The notes under the pieces: generated by a model | Told to the model about the DNA's origin: nothing | Databases searched by the model: none | What the model saw: the letters and a program-made list of their open reading frames with translations, nothing else | Made by a program: the position numbers and the translations under genes | Assembly: GCF_004614165.1 (NCBI RefSeq) | Contig: NZ_SPVG01000264.1 | Coordinates: forward strand, 21,767-85,766 | From: Duganella callida | GTDB lineage: Bacteria; Pseudomonadota; Gammaproteobacteria; Burkholderiales; Burkholderiaceae_D | Length of the DNA: 64,000 bases | Direction of reading: 5' to 3' | Shown: in pieces, positions 1 to 7,966 of the stretch | How positions within the stretch are numbered: position 1 is the stretch's first letter | Layout: every line of letters starts with the position of its first letter

Positions 1-1
1 G

Positions 2-376
2 TGCTCCGACTCGGTGCCGCGCCTGGCCGGCGACGGCATGAGCGACGGCCAGGTGATCTGCGCCGAAGCCGGCGGCGTCGAGCCGTCGCAAGAGAAGGGT
101 ATGGCCGATTTCCGCGCGGCCTACAAAAAGCGTTACGGCATCGAGGTGCAGACCTACGCACCGTACGCCTATGACGCGCTGATGACGATGGTGGAAGCGA
201 TGCAAAAGGCCGGCTCGCCTGATCCGGCCAAGTATCTGCCGTTCCTGGCCAAGGTCAATCACAAAGGCGTGACCGGCAATATCGCCTTCGACGCGCGCGG
301 CGACATCCAGAACGGCGTGCTGACCATCTTCACCTTCAAGGACGGCAAGCGCCAGAAGCTGACGGTGATGAAGTAA
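2..376 (+). CDS. Branched-chain amino-acid ABC transporter substrate-binding protein (C-terminal part)
   Basis: This is the C-terminal 124 residues of a LivK/LivJ-type periplasmic binding protein; the frame is open from the window edge, so the start lies upstream. The fragment reads as the second lobe of a type I periplasmic binding fold: a YxPYAYDA stretch near the ligand-binding hinge, a 'VTGNIAFDARGD' turn and a final beta strand ending in LTVMK. Binding proteins of this family deliver leucine, isoleucine, valine or related ligands to an ABC importer. The importer genes are not visible. A GC-rich hairpin follows the stop codon. The family call is secure; the exact ligand is unknown. Confidence 0.85.
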   Translation, partial: CSDSVPRLAGDGMSDGQVICAEAGGVEPSQEKGMADFRAAYKKRYGIEVQTYAPYAYDALMTMVEAMQKAGSPDPAKYLPFLAKVNHKGVTGNIAFDARGDIQNGVLTIFTFKDGKRQKLTVMK

Positions 377-391
377 CCGAAGTAACGCGGT

Positions 392-414
392 GCCCGCGGC
401 TGGACGCCGCGGGC
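392..414. terminator. GC-rich hairpin between convergent genes
   Basis: A perfect 9-bp stem (gcccgcggc / gccgcgggc) with a 5-nt loop lies between the binding-protein stop and the convergent TonB-receptor stop. No T-tract follows on either strand, so intrinsic termination is uncertain. Confidence 0.4.
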
Positions 415-421
415 CCGCGGA

Positions 422-2698
422 TCACATGCCCGGTGGCGGACCGCCCGCGCCGGGACCCATGCCAGGTCCGCCAGGGCCGCCCGGACCGGGGCGGCCACCC
501 CAGCCTTCGTGCCCGGCATCGCTGTTCCTGGTCAGGCCGCCGAAGCGGTACGACAGGCCGACGTAGAATACGCGGCCATCGAAGCGGCGGGTGCTGGTTT
601 CGCGCAGGGTGGCGCTGTCGATGATGGTTTCCATCTTGTTGGTGTTGAACACGTCGGTGACGTTGGCCACCATGGTCAACTGCGACGACAGCGTGTGACG
701 CCAGCTCAGGTTGACCGTGTGGTTGGGCGAGCGGTAGCCCTGGCCCGACAAGGTCTTGCCCATCATTTGCAATGCCACCTGCAACTGGTCGGTGCTGGCC
801 GCCTGCCAGTTCAGGCGCACGCGCCCGCTCAGCGAATTGGCCGTGCGCGTCACCAGCTGGCTGCTGTCGTCGTAGAAGCTTTGCTGCGCGCGCATCAGGT
901 TACCGCTGGTGTTCAGCGTCAGCGTCGGCGTCAGTTTACCGCTCACCGTGAATTCCAGACCGCTCGAATGGCTGCCTTCCCCGTTGGCCTTGGTGGTCAG
1001 CAGCACGTTGGGCGCGACGAAGTAGCGATAGTCGACGATGGCGTCGGTGTCGCGGCGGTAGTAGCCGCGCAGGTTGGCTTCCAGCGCGCCGAAATGGGTC
1101 TCGTAACCGAGTTCGAAGGAGTCGGTCTTGGTCGGCTTCAGATTCGGATTACCCGACGAGACGTTGAATTCGTCGCGGTAGGTCACGTACGGATTCAGGT
1201 CATTGGCGTTGGGGCGCCGGATACGGCGCGCGTAAGCGATGCGCAGATTGGCGTCCTTGTTCACCTTGTAGGTGGCAAAGGCGCTCGGCATGTAGTTGAT
1301 GTAGTGGTTCTTGGCCTCGACACCGCCGGTGATCTGGTGGATGTCCATGTCGGTGTACTCCGCGCGCAGGCCGGCCAGCACGCCCCAGCGCTCGTTCAGG
1401 CGCATCTGGTAATTGCTGTACAACGCGTACACGGTTTCATCGAGCTCGTAAGCATTGGTGCGACCTGGATTGATGGTGGCGAAGCCGGTGGCCGGATCGA
1501 TGTCGGTGTACACCGTGTTGGCGGCGGCGTCGTTGGTGGCGATCTTGTAGCCTGCCTTGGCGGTGCCGGCCCACAGCGGTCGCTCGTAGTCGCCGGTAAA
1601 GTCGACGATGCGCACGCTGTTGTTGTTGTGCTGAGCCGCGCGGCTGTCCGGCAGATTGCCGACCAGGTAGTCGTTGGCGTAATCGTTGTCCGATTCGTTT
1701 TCCGAGGCCGACACGCGCAGGTCGATCTTCAGCGTTTCACCCGGCAGCGCGCCCTTGTGGTCATAGCGGCCGCCCCAGCTGAAGTTCCTGCTTTCGCCTT
1801 CGCGCGTCGTGGTGCGCAGATAATCGGTGGCCGGCACCAGCATGGTGGCGCCATTGATGTAATGGTCGAGGCCATGCTGGTCGTTGGTGCGCGTATTGTA
1901 GTTGCCGCTGGCGGTCAGCGTGTCCTTCTGACCGAGGTTGTAGCTGATGGTGCCGTTCAGCGCGGCCATGTCGTTCAGTCCGCGGCCGGAAGAATCCTGG
2001 CTGCTGTGGACAAAGGCGCCGCTGATCGGGTCCAGGCGGTCGCGCGTGACTTCGGCCACCGAGTTGCGGCCGTCGTGGCGTACGTTGGCGCTGCCCTGGA
2101 AACCCCACGGTCCCTCGTTGTAGCTGCCGTTGACGGCGCTGTTGTAACGGCCGGCGGTGCCGGCATTGGCGTTAACCGCGCCCTGGCCGCCGGGCTTGCG
2201 GTTGCGGCGCATGACCAGATTCAGGATAGGACCGCCGCCGGCTTCGTTGCCGAATTCGGCGCCGGGGTTGTTGATCACCTCCACCGACTCGATATCGTCG
2301 GCCGGCATGGCCTGCAGCGCCGGGCCGCGGTTATCGCCCTGCAGCATGGCCGACGGTTTGCCATCGACCATGATCTGCACGTTGCTGCTCCCACGCAGCG
2401 TGATGGAACCGTCCGGGTCCACGTTCACGGAAGGCACGTTGTTCAGCGCATCGGCGGCGCTGCCGTTGGTGCTGGAGACGTCGGACTTGACGTCATAGAC
2501 CTGGCGGTCGATGCGATTGGTGGGTCGTTCTGCGGATACGGTCACTTCGGGCACAACCGGGGCTGCTTCCTTCGGCTTGGTGGCCGTGGTGGGCTTGACG
2601 GCTGGCTTGTCGGCTGGCTTGTCTGGTGCGGAGGTTTGAGCGTATGCGGGCATCAGGGCGCTGCCGGTGAGGCAGCAGGTAAGCAGTATCTTTTGCAT
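422..2698 (-). CDS. TonB-dependent outer-membrane receptor with C-terminal Gly/Pro tail
   Basis: A 758-residue outer-membrane receptor. Residues 1-20 form a signal peptide (cleavage after AYA). A Lys/Pro/Ala-rich linker follows to about residue 50, then a plug domain with 'ADALNNVPSVNVDPDGSI' and 'GSSNVQIMVDGKP'. The rest is a beta barrel. The last recognisable strand (VGLSYRF) ends at residue 719, where most TonB receptors stop on an aromatic residue. Here 39 more residues follow, mostly Gly and Pro. The sequence resembles the outer-membrane beta-barrel receptors of Bacteroidetes and Oxalobacteraceae rather than classic siderophore receptors. The substrate cannot be deduced. It is monocistronic, and upstream lies an AT-rich 306-nt intergenic region. 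Confidence 0.85.
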   Translation of the reverse strand: MQKILLTCCLTGSALMPAYAQTSAPDKPADKPAVKPTTATKPKEAAPVVPEVTVSAERPTNRIDRQVYDVKSDVSSTNGSAADALNNVPSVNVDPDGSITLRGSSNVQIMVDGKPSAMLQGDNRGPALQAMPADDIESVEVINNPGAEFGNEAGGGPILNLVMRRNRKPGGQGAVNANAGTAGRYNSAVNGSYNEGPWGFQGSANVRHDGRNSVAEVTRDRLDPISGAFVHSSQDSSGRGLNDMAALNGTISYNLGQKDTLTASGNYNTRTNDQHGLDHYINGATMLVPATDYLRTTTREGESRNFSWGGRYDHKGALPGETLKIDLRVSASENESDNDYANDYLVGNLPDSRAAQHNNNSVRIVDFTGDYERPLWAGTAKAGYKIATNDAAANTVYTDIDPATGFATINPGRTNAYELDETVYALYSNYQMRLNERWGVLAGLRAEYTDMDIHQITGGVEAKNHYINYMPSAFATYKVNKDANLRIAYARRIRRPNANDLNPYVTYRDEFNVSSGNPNLKPTKTDSFELGYETHFGALEANLRGYYRRDTDAIVDYRYFVAPNVLLTTKANGEGSHSSGLEFTVSGKLTPTLTLNTSGNLMRAQQSFYDDSSQLVTRTANSLSGRVRLNWQAASTDQLQVALQMMGKTLSGQGYRSPNHTVNLSWRHTLSSQLTMVANVTDVFNTNKMETIIDSATLRETSTRRFDGRVFYVGLSYRFGGLTRNSDAGHEGWGGRPGPGGPGGPGMGPGAGGPPPGM

Positions 2699-3004
2699 GG
2701 TGACGACGGCAACCCGTCTTGAACTTTACGAGAGTTGCCATTGTACCAGTGACTATTTTGGCAAAAAACGCCTTTTACCCTTCTTTACCTGGCATTTACA
2801 AAGGCAAATCTGCGAGTGTGACCGGCGCTGCAACTGCGGATCGCTCAGCCTTTGTCCAATTTCGTTGAATTTTTACAAAAGCTATTGACTGACCCGAAAT
2901 CGCTAAATTATTTGCCTTTGTGACAATCGGAAAGTTTTGTCGATGATGGCCTTTGGTACTCTTCTCGGATACTGCGCCAGTCAGGTCCGAATATGGAGGT
3001 AATC
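2699..3004. other. AT-rich intergenic region between divergent genes
   Basis: These 306 nt hold no convincing gene. They are clearly AT-richer than the surrounding coding DNA. On the + strand TTGACT (2885-2890) is followed after 16 nt by ATTATT (2907-2912), a possible promoter for the 3005 gene with a leader of about 85 nt. The promoter of the TonB receptor should lie on the opposite strand, but I could not pick clear boxes. Confidence 0.45.
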
Positions 3005-3484
3005 ATGCCCAAGGTAATTTGTACTTCACTATTCCCATCTGTGGAAAAGGAAGGATTTAACCATGATGATAGAACCGCAAATTCACAAAACCCAATAGAT
3101 AATTGGAAAGTTGAAGCTGTGATTCGCGGTCGCGATTCGGTGCTGGCGGCTCACATGAAAGGACTACAAAAGGCAAATTCCACTTCCAGGGTTGCGTTTT
3201 CCTGTGCGGAGGCCGACGCCTTAGCCCAGGTAATTTTAGGCGGTGGTGGGGATATCTCTTCCTATCGATTTCGATCGGCGAAACAAGGCAACGAAGTCTG
3301 GATGCCCTGCGTGAACTGCGAAACGTGGCTAGTCCCGGACGGGGATGGGTATCGCATAAGAGCCTCCGTTTTGGGCGTTAAATCGCAGCCACCGCTTCCT
3401 CCGCGCGGTACTGATGAGTTTAAGAGGGCATTTCCCGTTGTTGGTCTTCACCCTGAAAGCCAGGCAAATTTGACCGCCCCTTAG
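3005..3484 (+). CDS. Putative stand-alone deaminase-fold protein (YwqJ-like)
   Basis: A 159-residue protein. I chose the ATG at 3005 because GGAGGT (2995-3000) sits 4 nt upstream; the ATG at 2993 overlaps that site. Two motifs stand out: 'SCAEADALAQVI' with C67-A68-E69, and 'PCVNCETWL' with C102 and C105. In zinc-dependent nucleotide/nucleic-acid deaminases a (H/C)xE motif supplies one zinc ligand and the catalytic Glu, and PCxxC supplies two Cys ligands. The CAE plus PCxNC combination is typical of the YwqJ group found at C-termini of polymorphic toxins. No secretion domain or adjacent immunity gene is visible. Base composition is foreign: 22 G/C in 3061-3120, against roughly two-thirds in neighbours. 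Assignment is from motifs only; activity and substrate are unknown. Confidence 0.55.
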   Translation: MPKVICTSLFPSVEKEGFNHDDRTANSQNPIDNWKVEAVIRGRDSVLAAHMKGLQKANSTSRVAFSCAEADALAQVILGGGGDISSYRFRSAKQGNEVWMPCVNCETWLVPDGDGYRIRASVLGVKSQPPLPPRGTDEFKRAFPVVGLHPESQANLTAP

Positions 3485-3990
3485 CATCTATCCGGCGCCA
3501 AAGTAATCACGCTGTTAATGCCGTGCCGCGCCATCTTGGCGTATGGGCAGAATCGCTCGGTATTGCGCACCAGTTGTTCCGCCTGCGCGCGCTCGACGCC
3601 GGGCAGGGCGATGGTGAGGTCGGCGGACAGCAGATACAAACCGTCCATGGGGTCGCGCGCGAACGTCACCGCCACGTCGACGCTGGCGCCGCCGATGGCG
3701 ATGCCGGAGCGGGCGGCCAGTAGGCAGAGGGCGCCGTGGAAGCAGGCCGCATAGCCGGCCGCGAACAGCTGCTCGGGATTGGTGCCGCCGCCTTCGCCGC
3801 CCAGCTCCGCCGGCAGGCGCAGTTGCACATCGAGGTTGCCGTCGTCCGAACGGGCGACGCCGGAGGCGCGCGCATGTTCCGCCTCGCCGCCGGTGACGCG
3901 CACCCGCGCGGTGTACACCGGCTGGATAACGTCGCCGGTGTAGCGGTCCAGCAGTGAGGTGGGAGGAGGCTTGAGCGGCATCGGCGGCAT
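3481..3990 (-). CDS. ohr: Organic hydroperoxide resistance protein (Ohr/OsmC family)
   Basis: A 169-residue cytoplasmic peroxidase that reduces organic hydroperoxides with a reactive cysteine pair. The family hallmarks are present: 'NPEQLFAAGYAACFHGAL' with C83 and 'FCPYAKM' with C148, the peroxidatic and resolving cysteines of Ohr proteins. The start at 3990 is 4 nt after the stop of the upstream reductase gene; a second ATG at 3981 would give 166 residues, and neither has a good Shine-Dalgarno. It is last in an apparent operon with the NmrA-like reductase, behind a LysR gene in the same orientation. Its 3' end overlaps the convergent deaminase-like gene by 4 nt. Ohr is often controlled by OhrR, which is not seen here. 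Confidence 0.85.
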   Translation of the reverse strand: MPPMPLKPPPTSLLDRYTGDVIQPVYTARVRVTGGEAEHARASGVARSDDGNLDVQLRLPAELGGEGGGTNPEQLFAAGYAACFHGALCLLAARSGIAIGGASVDVAVTFARDPMDGLYLLSADLTIALPGVERAQAEQLVRNTERFCPYAKMARHGINSVITLAPDRC

Positions 3991-3994
3991 GGGA

Positions 3995-4738
3995 TCAGCG
4001 CTGCAGCCAGTCGGCGATGTGCTGCACGCCCAGGCGCGGCTTGTCGCCGGCCGGCACCAGGGTGTCGTCCTGCAGGATGGCGCCGAAATAGCGCGCGTTG
4101 CGGTCGGCCACCACCTTGCGGTCGTCCTTGATCGATGCCAGGTACTGCTGCACCAGATCGGACAGGCGCATGCGGTCCGGGCCGGCGATTTCGACGGTGC
4201 CGTTCTGCGGCGCGCCGAGGGTGAAATCGGCCATGGCGGCGGCCACGTCGTCCGAGGAAATCGGCTGTATCCACGCTGGCGACAGGTGCACGTCCGCACC
4301 CTTGGTGGCCGACTGCGCGATCCCGCCCAGGAATTCGAAGAACTGGGTCGAATGCACGATAGTGTAGGGCATGCCTGATTCGCGGATCAGCTTTTCCTGG
4401 GCGATCTTGGCGCGGAAATAGCCGCTGTCCGCCAACTTGTCGGTGCCGACCACCGACAGCGCGACGTGGTGCTTGACGCCGGCTTCGGCCTCGGCGCGCA
4501 GCAGGTTGCGGCCGGAGGTGGTGAAGAAGTCCAGCACCGCCTGGTCTTCGAACGAGGGCGAGTTGGCCACGTCGACCACGATGTCGGCACCGGCCAGCGC
4601 TTCGGCCAGGCCCTCGCCGGTCATGGTGTTGACGCCGGTGTTGGGGGAGGCGGCCAGCGCCTCGTGACCGCGCTGCTTGAGGATGGCCGTCAGTTTGCTG
4701 CCGATCAGGCCCGTGCCGCCGATGATGACGATTTTCAT
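3995..4738 (-). CDS. NmrA-like/SDR-family NAD(P)-binding oxidoreductase
   Basis: A 247-residue atypical short-chain dehydrogenase. The N-terminal 'IIGGTGLIGSKL' is the glycine-rich NAD(P)-binding motif (GGTGxIG) of a Rossmann fold. The body follows the NmrA/SDR_a5 layout, with 'VVDVANSPSFED' and 'HVALSVVGTDKLADSGYFRAK' replacing a classical YxxxK active site. Such proteins act as quinone or NAD(P)H-dependent reductases or redox sensors. It starts at ATG 4738, 121 nt after the LysR gene on the same strand, and is followed 4 nt later by ohr, so the two are probably co-transcribed. The substrate is unknown. Confidence 0.8.
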   Translation of the reverse strand: MKIVIIGGTGLIGSKLTAILKQRGHEALAASPNTGVNTMTGEGLAEALAGADIVVDVANSPSFEDQAVLDFFTTSGRNLLRAEAEAGVKHHVALSVVGTDKLADSGYFRAKIAQEKLIRESGMPYTIVHSTQFFEFLGGIAQSATKGADVHLSPAWIQPISSDDVAAAMADFTLGAPQNGTVEIAGPDRMRLSDLVQQYLASIKDDRKVVADRNARYFGAILQDDTLVPAGDKPRLGVQHIADWLQR

Positions 4739-4859
4739 AGTATTCTCCAGTTGAACCGCCCGATTGCGGTATGCCGCCAGTCTAGGATGCGTGTCTGCCG
4801 CGCGGTAGATACGCGGGAGGGCGCACTGTGGTGCATACTGCGCACCAATCGCGCCGCTG

Positions 4860-5852
4860 TCAGGCGGCGATCAAGCCTTCCGAGAAATTGGTGGCGCAAT
4901 GCAGGTCCATGGCGCGGATCTGCGCCGTCATGTAGTCGACGAACACGCGCACGCGCGATGGCAGGTGGCGGCGATTCAGATAGCACAGGTAATGCCCGCG
5001 ATCGTCCGGCGCGTGCTGCACCAGACAGGCCTGCAGCCGGCCGTTGCGCAGCAGTTCGCATAGCTGGTAGCCGGCCAGCTGCGCCAGGCCGTCACCGTTC
5101 AGTACCGCCTGCAGTATCAGGCCGGCGTCGTTGTAGGTGGTGGCCGCGCGCGGCGTCAGCTTGTGCGGCAGGCCGTTGACCTTGAACTCCCATTCGGCCA
5201 CGCGGCCGGAAGCCTGACGGTAGTTGATGCAGCGGTGGCGGCTCAATTCGTCCACGCTGTGCGGCAGGCCGTGTTCGCGGGCATATGCCGGCGAGGCGCA
5301 CACCAGCAGCTGCATCGGGATGATCTGCTTGGCCACCACCTGGCTGTCGTCCATGCGGCCGTTGCGGAAGGCGACGTCGATGCGCCGGCTGGTGAAGTCG
5401 GTCGGCTGGTCGTCCAGGATCAGGTCCAGCGCGATGTCCGGGTACTGCGTGCGAAAACCGCGCAGCAGCGGCGCCACGATCTGACGGCCGAAATCGGTGG
5501 TGGAGCAGACGCGCAGCTGGCCGCGCGGCACGCCGCTGCGCAAATCGCGCATCTCGTCGACGGCCTGCACGATGCGTTCGACGCCGGCATGACAGCGCTC
5601 GTAAAACAGCTCGCCTTCGCCGGTCAGCACGGTGCTGCGGGTGGTGCGCAGGAACAGCCGGGTATCGAGCTGGGTTTCGAGCTTTTGCACGCTGCGGCTG
5701 ACGGCGGAGCGGCCGATGCCCAGCCGGTCCGCGGCGCGCGCGAAGCTGCCTTCGCTGACGACGGCGATGAACGCCACGACGCCCGCGTAGGTGGTGGCGA
5801 AGCTGGATGCCAGCGCGTCGCCAGGTGGATTGCTTGCAGAGACCAGGCTCAT
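4860..5852 (-). CDS. LysR-family transcriptional regulator
   Basis: A 330-residue regulator. The winged helix-turn-helix lies at about residues 25-85 ('SEGSFARAADRLGIGRSAVSRSV', 'LFLRTTRSTVLTGEGE') and a LysR substrate-binding domain fills the rest. It is divergent from the GlxA-type gene at 5907 and immediately upstream of the reductase-ohr pair, the usual arrangement for control of either neighbour. The 54-nt divergent gap contains the palindrome attgac-a-gtcaat, a plausible LysR box. The effector is unknown; a link to redox or electrophile stress is inferred only from the surrounding genes. Confidence 0.88.
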   Translation of the reverse strand: MSLVSASNPPGDALASSFATTYAGVVAFIAVVSEGSFARAADRLGIGRSAVSRSVQKLETQLDTRLFLRTTRSTVLTGEGELFYERCHAGVERIVQAVDEMRDLRSGVPRGQLRVCSTTDFGRQIVAPLLRGFRTQYPDIALDLILDDQPTDFTSRRIDVAFRNGRMDDSQVVAKQIIPMQLLVCASPAYAREHGLPHSVDELSRHRCINYRQASGRVAEWEFKVNGLPHKLTPRAATTYNDAGLILQAVLNGDGLAQLAGYQLCELLRNGRLQACLVQHAPDDRGHYLCYLNRRHLPSRVRVFVDYMTAQIRAMDLHCATNFSEGLIAA

Positions 5853-5867
5853 GCCCCCTCCTTGTTA

Positions 5868-5880
5868 ATTGACAGTCAAT
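5868..5880. promoter_or_regulatory. Candidate LysR operator (attgacagtcaat)
   Basis: A perfect 6-bp inverted repeat around a single A sits in the short divergent gap between the LysR gene and the GlxA-type regulator gene. LysR regulators usually bind T-N11-A interrupted dyads in exactly this position. No binding evidence exists. Confidence 0.45.
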
Positions 5881-5906
5881 CTTAGTGATGAAAGAATTTC
5901 CCGACA

Positions 5907-6938
5907 ATGACAAATACCGTGCAAATCCCGCCAGAGGCGGTCTACCAAAAGAGGCTGGTGCTGTTCCTGGCCTTCCCCGGGATGTGCATGCTGGACCTGG
6001 CCGGACCTCAGACGGTGTTCTGGAGCGCCTGCCGATGGCTGGGCGAACGCGGCCTGCCGGGGTATGACCGCCGCACCGTCAGCCTGGCCGGCGGGCCGGT
6101 GCAGACGCTGGAAGGGGTGCCGATGCACACCTTGCCGCTGTCGGACTTCGATCCGACGCAGGTAGACACCATCATCGTTCCCGGCTCGCCGTGGATCGAG
6201 CAGGCGATCGCGCAATCGCAGGAACTGATGGAGTGGTTGCGGGCGGCCGCCGGCCAGGCGCGGCGCACGGCCTCGGTGTGCAGCGGCGCGTTCATGCTGG
6301 CGCAGGCCGGTCTGTTGAACGGCAAGCGCGCCGCCACGCATTGGGGCATGTCGGACCGGCTGGTGGAGCTGCACCCGACGATCGAGATCGACCGCGACGC
6401 CATCTTTGTCCGGCAGGGGAACATCTGGACCTCGGCCGGTGTAACCGCCGGTATCGATCTGTCGCTGGCGATGGTGGAGATGGATTACGGCCGCCAGATC
6501 GCGCTGGAAGTGGCGCGCGAGCTGGTGGTGTTCGTCAAGCGGCCCGGCGGCCAGGCGCAATTCAGTTCGCTGCTGCGGGCGCAGATCAAGGGCGGCGAGG
6601 GCTTCGACGAGCTGCATCTGTGGCTGACGGCGAACCTGGCCAGCGACAAGCTGACGGTGGAGGTGATGGCGCAGAAGGCCAATATGAGCCCGCGCAATTT
6701 CGCCCGCGTCTACAAGGAGAAGACCGGCCGCACGCCGGCCAAGGCGGTGGAGCTGTTCCGGCTGGAGGCGGCGCGGCGCATGCTGGAGGAATCGGAGCGC
6801 CAGCTCGATCAGATCGCGGTGCTGTGCGGGCTCGGCGACGAAAACCGCATGCGCGTCACCTTCCAGCGCAACCTCGGGGTCTCTCCTTCGGAATACCGCC
6901 AGCGCTTCTCCGGACACACGGCGGGCGCGCTAGAATAA
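5907..6938 (+). CDS. GlxA-family AraC-type regulator with DJ-1/PfpI domain
   Basis: A 343-residue regulator with an N-terminal DJ-1/PfpI amidotransferase-like domain (about residues 10-200) and a C-terminal AraC helix-turn-helix (about 240-335, 'MAQKANMSPRNFARVYKEKTG' then 'VTFQRNLGVSPSEYRQRF'). The conserved nucleophile-elbow cysteine is present in 'ASVCSGAFMLAQAG'. Members of this family sense small metabolites or reactive carbonyls and activate adjacent catabolic or detoxification genes. The gene is divergent from LysR and followed 22 nt later by an OsmC gene, which may be its target. The start ATG lacks a clear Shine-Dalgarno. Confidence 0.85.
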   Translation: MTNTVQIPPEAVYQKRLVLFLAFPGMCMLDLAGPQTVFWSACRWLGERGLPGYDRRTVSLAGGPVQTLEGVPMHTLPLSDFDPTQVDTIIVPGSPWIEQAIAQSQELMEWLRAAAGQARRTASVCSGAFMLAQAGLLNGKRAATHWGMSDRLVELHPTIEIDRDAIFVRQGNIWTSAGVTAGIDLSLAMVEMDYGRQIALEVARELVVFVKRPGGQAQFSSLLRAQIKGGEGFDELHLWLTANLASDKLTVEVMAQKANMSPRNFARVYKEKTGRTPAKAVELFRLEAARRMLEESERQLDQIAVLCGLGDENRMRVTFQRNLGVSPSEYRQRFSGHTAGALE

Positions 6939-6960
6939 GCCTTTACAAGAGGAGAACGGC

Positions 6961-7350
6961 ATGGCGCGCAGCACGGCACACATAGGCAAGGACGGTTATA
7001 CCACCAGCATGGATGTCGGCGGCCACGCGCTGCTGGCCGATGAACCGGAGCGCAACGGCGGCCGGGACGCCGGCCCGGCGCCGTACGACTATCTGCTGGC
7101 CGGGCTGGGCGCCTGCACTGCGATCACGCTGCGCATGTACGCGGACCGCAAGCAGTGGCCGGTGGATGCGGTGGACGTCGACCTGCATCTGACCCACGCG
7201 GAAGACGGCGCGCTGCTGATACGCCGTACCCTGCACATCACCGGCACCGTCGATGAGGCGCAACGCGCACGCATGATGGAAATCGCCGAGAAGACGCCGG
7301 TGACGCTGACGCTGAAGGCTGGCACGCGCATCGATACCGCGCTGGGCTGA
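6961..7350 (+). CDS. OsmC-family protein lacking the second conserved cysteine
   Basis: A 129-residue OsmC-like protein of the short YhfA type, with an AGGAG site just before ATG 6961. The first helix motif 'LLAGLGACTAITLRMYADRK' carries the conserved Cys. The second motif, where most relatives have KCPVHRTL, reads 'EKTPVTLTLKAG', so the second Cys is a Thr. Peroxidase chemistry by the usual Cys pair is therefore doubtful; it may use a different thiol or bind rather than reduce its ligand. It lies directly downstream of the GlxA-type regulator and upstream of an AhpD-like gene. Confidence 0.82.
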   Translation: MARSTAHIGKDGYTTSMDVGGHALLADEPERNGGRDAGPAPYDYLLAGLGACTAITLRMYADRKQWPVDAVDVDLHLTHAEDGALLIRRTLHITGTVDEAQRARMMEIAEKTPVTLTLKAGTRIDTALG

Positions 7351-7475
7351 TCGCTGCGTGTCGGTGCACATTGGTGCTTGCAGGGCACCAGTCTGCGGCC
7401 TGCCGCGGGGCTACCGGGGTGGCCGCGGTTTTCCTACACTGACTCCCGTCGTACATCACTTAAGGGAGTCTTATC

Positions 7476-7955
7476 ATGACACAGCGCCTCAATTATCAGG
7501 AACAGTCGCCGGAACTGTTCAAGAAACTGGTCGAAGTCAATCATGCGGTGAAAGCCGGCGTGGTCGAACAATCGGTGCGCGATCTGGTCGCCATCCGCGC
7601 CTCGCAGATGAACGGTTGCGGCTTCTGCCTGGACATGCACATCAAGGAAGCCACCATCCACGGCGAACGGCCGCTGCGTCTCTACCATCTGGCCGCATGG
7701 CGCGAATCGACGCTGTTCTCGCCACGCGAACGGGCCGCGCTGGCCTGGACAGAAGTGCTGACCAAGCTGCCGGAGCAGGGCGTGCCGGACGAATTGTACG
7801 AGCGCGTGCGCACCCAGTATTCGGAAAAGGAGCTGTCGGACCTGACCTTCGAGATCATGGCCATCAATGCGTGGAACCGTGTGAATATCGCGTTCAAGAT
7901 GGTGCCGGGCTCGTACGACAAAGCCTTCGGCCTGGACAAGGCGCATCTGGAATAA
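7476..7955 (+). CDS. AhpD-like carboxymuconolactone decarboxylase-family protein
   Basis: A 159-residue alpha-helical protein of the AhpD core family. The signature 'MNGCGFCLDMHIKEA' contains CxxC followed by His, the thiol-disulfide active site of alkylhydroperoxidase-D-type proteins. These act as peroxidase or peroxidase-reductant partners in the cytoplasm, usually as trimers or hexamers. A GGGAG-like site precedes ATG 7476. It probably shares a transcript with the cupin gene 11 nt downstream. True decarboxylase activity is unlikely given the CxxC motif. Confidence 0.88.
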   Translation: MTQRLNYQEQSPELFKKLVEVNHAVKAGVVEQSVRDLVAIRASQMNGCGFCLDMHIKEATIHGERPLRLYHLAAWRESTLFSPRERAALAWTEVLTKLPEQGVPDELYERVRTQYSEKELSDLTFEIMAINAWNRVNIAFKMVPGSYDKAFGLDKAHLE

Positions 7956-7966
7956 GCGGGGACGGG

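Noticed and set aside
509-2722. Long plus-strand open frame antisense to the TonB receptor
   Set aside because: It is a shadow of the receptor gene in high-GC DNA; the product has no recognisable domain or signal and the receptor frame is clearly real.
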